The notes under the pieces were generated by a model. That model had not been told where the DNA came from. It searched no databases and was given only the letters and a program-made list of their open reading frames with translations. This document shows, in pieces, positions 6,941 to 7,025 of a stretch of DNA of 7,025 bases. The translations under genes were made by a program, and so were the position numbers. How positions within the stretch are numbered: position 1 is the stretch's first letter; every line of letters begins with the position of its first letter. This stretch comes from Dialister sp. UBA6422. Its GTDB lineage: Bacteria; Bacillota; Negativicutes; Veillonellales; Dialisteraceae. The stretch is from positions 1,438 to 8,462 of the forward strand of contig DJPC01000005.1 of the NCBI GenBank assembly GCA_002439665.1, in the 5' to 3' direction.

Positions 6941-7025
6941 GTCATTTCGACCGATCGTATTCGTGCGAAATGAAGAGGAAGGGGTAAATAGATTTGGATC
7001 CCTGAGTGGAGAAATCTCGCAGCAC
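6941..7025. repeat. REP-like palindromic intergenic repeat, cut by window edge
   Basis: CATTTCG (6943-6949) and CGAAATG (6966-6972) are inverted copies, and AGATTT (6990-6995) pairs with AAATCT (7012-7017). The combination GTCATTTCGACC ... GTGGAGAAATCTC resembles, from memory, a widespread class of bacterial intergenic palindromes. The matching outer arm would lie past position 7025. Confidence 0.45.

Larger units (their letters stand above)
5915..7025. other. Gene-free, repeat-dense region upstream of hemC
   Basis: No reading frame in these 1.1 kb has a credible start site plus recognisable protein content. Reading from left to right it holds two heptamer arrays, direct-repeat copy 1, a third heptamer array, direct-repeat copy 2 leading into the structured segment, a fourth heptamer array, the 179-bp inverted-repeat element, the 9-bp tandem repeat and a REP-like palindrome. 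It must also hold, or have displaced, the promoter of hemC; no convincing minus-strand promoter was found. Confidence 0.6.

Noticed and set aside
6721..6945. Minus-strand 74-residue open frame with a proline/glutamate-rich repeat.
   Set aside because: No Shine-Dalgarno before its ATG, the start lies inside a REP-like palindrome, and the frame crosses two inverted-repeat elements; its apparent protein repeat follows from the 9-bp DNA repeat.
5963..7025. CRISPR array.
   Set aside because: The repeats are short, contiguous or inverted, and there are no regular unique spacers between identical repeats of 25 to 40 bp; no cas genes are present.

Overview
The window looks like chromosomal DNA from a low-to-mid-GC Gram-positive-lineage bacterium. 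My best guess is the Negativicutes (Dialister/Megasphaera/Veillonella-like). This guess rests on the hem gene order, a cobA-hemD fusion, strong AGGAGG ribosome binding sites and repeat-rich intergenic DNA; no rRNA or other phylogenetic marker is present. All confident genes lie on the minus strand.

Right to left (direction of transcription): about 1.1 kb of apparently gene-free, repeat-packed DNA (5915-7025), then hemC (hydroxymethylbilane synthase), cobA-hemD (uroporphyrinogen-III methyltransferase fused to uroporphyrinogen-III synthase), hemB (porphobilinogen synthase) and hemL (glutamate-1-semialdehyde aminotransferase). hemB and hemL overlap by an ATGA. An intrinsic terminator follows hemL (766-805). 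Beyond it is a repeat-bearing intergenic region with a good sigma-A-type promoter driving the 5' part of an M20-family metallopeptidase gene, which runs off the left edge.

Together the four hem genes convert glutamate-1-semialdehyde through 5-aminolevulinate, porphobilinogen and hydroxymethylbilane to uroporphyrinogen III, and through CobA to precorrin-2, the entry to siroheme and cobalamin. hemA (glutamyl-tRNA reductase), which supplies the HemL substrate, is not in the window, and no late heme genes are present.

The most unusual content is non-coding. Nearly every intergenic gap, including two inside the hem operon, holds arrays of 7-bp words in strict 7-bp phase (TAACAAC, TTGATAG, GGTTTAA, AGTAAGC and AGTCACC types), usually followed by an inverted copy so that they can fold into hairpins. 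They resemble the heptanucleotide STRR repeats described in cyanobacteria. The block upstream of hemC also holds a diverged direct repeat, a roughly 215-nt segment with many mutually consistent plus-strand hairpins (candidate structured RNA), a 179-bp element closed by an imperfect 19/20-nt terminal inverted repeat, an 11-bp inverted repeat enclosing five 9-bp tandem units, and a REP-like palindromic segment cut by the right edge. No CRISPR array, tRNA, rRNA or transposase gene was seen.
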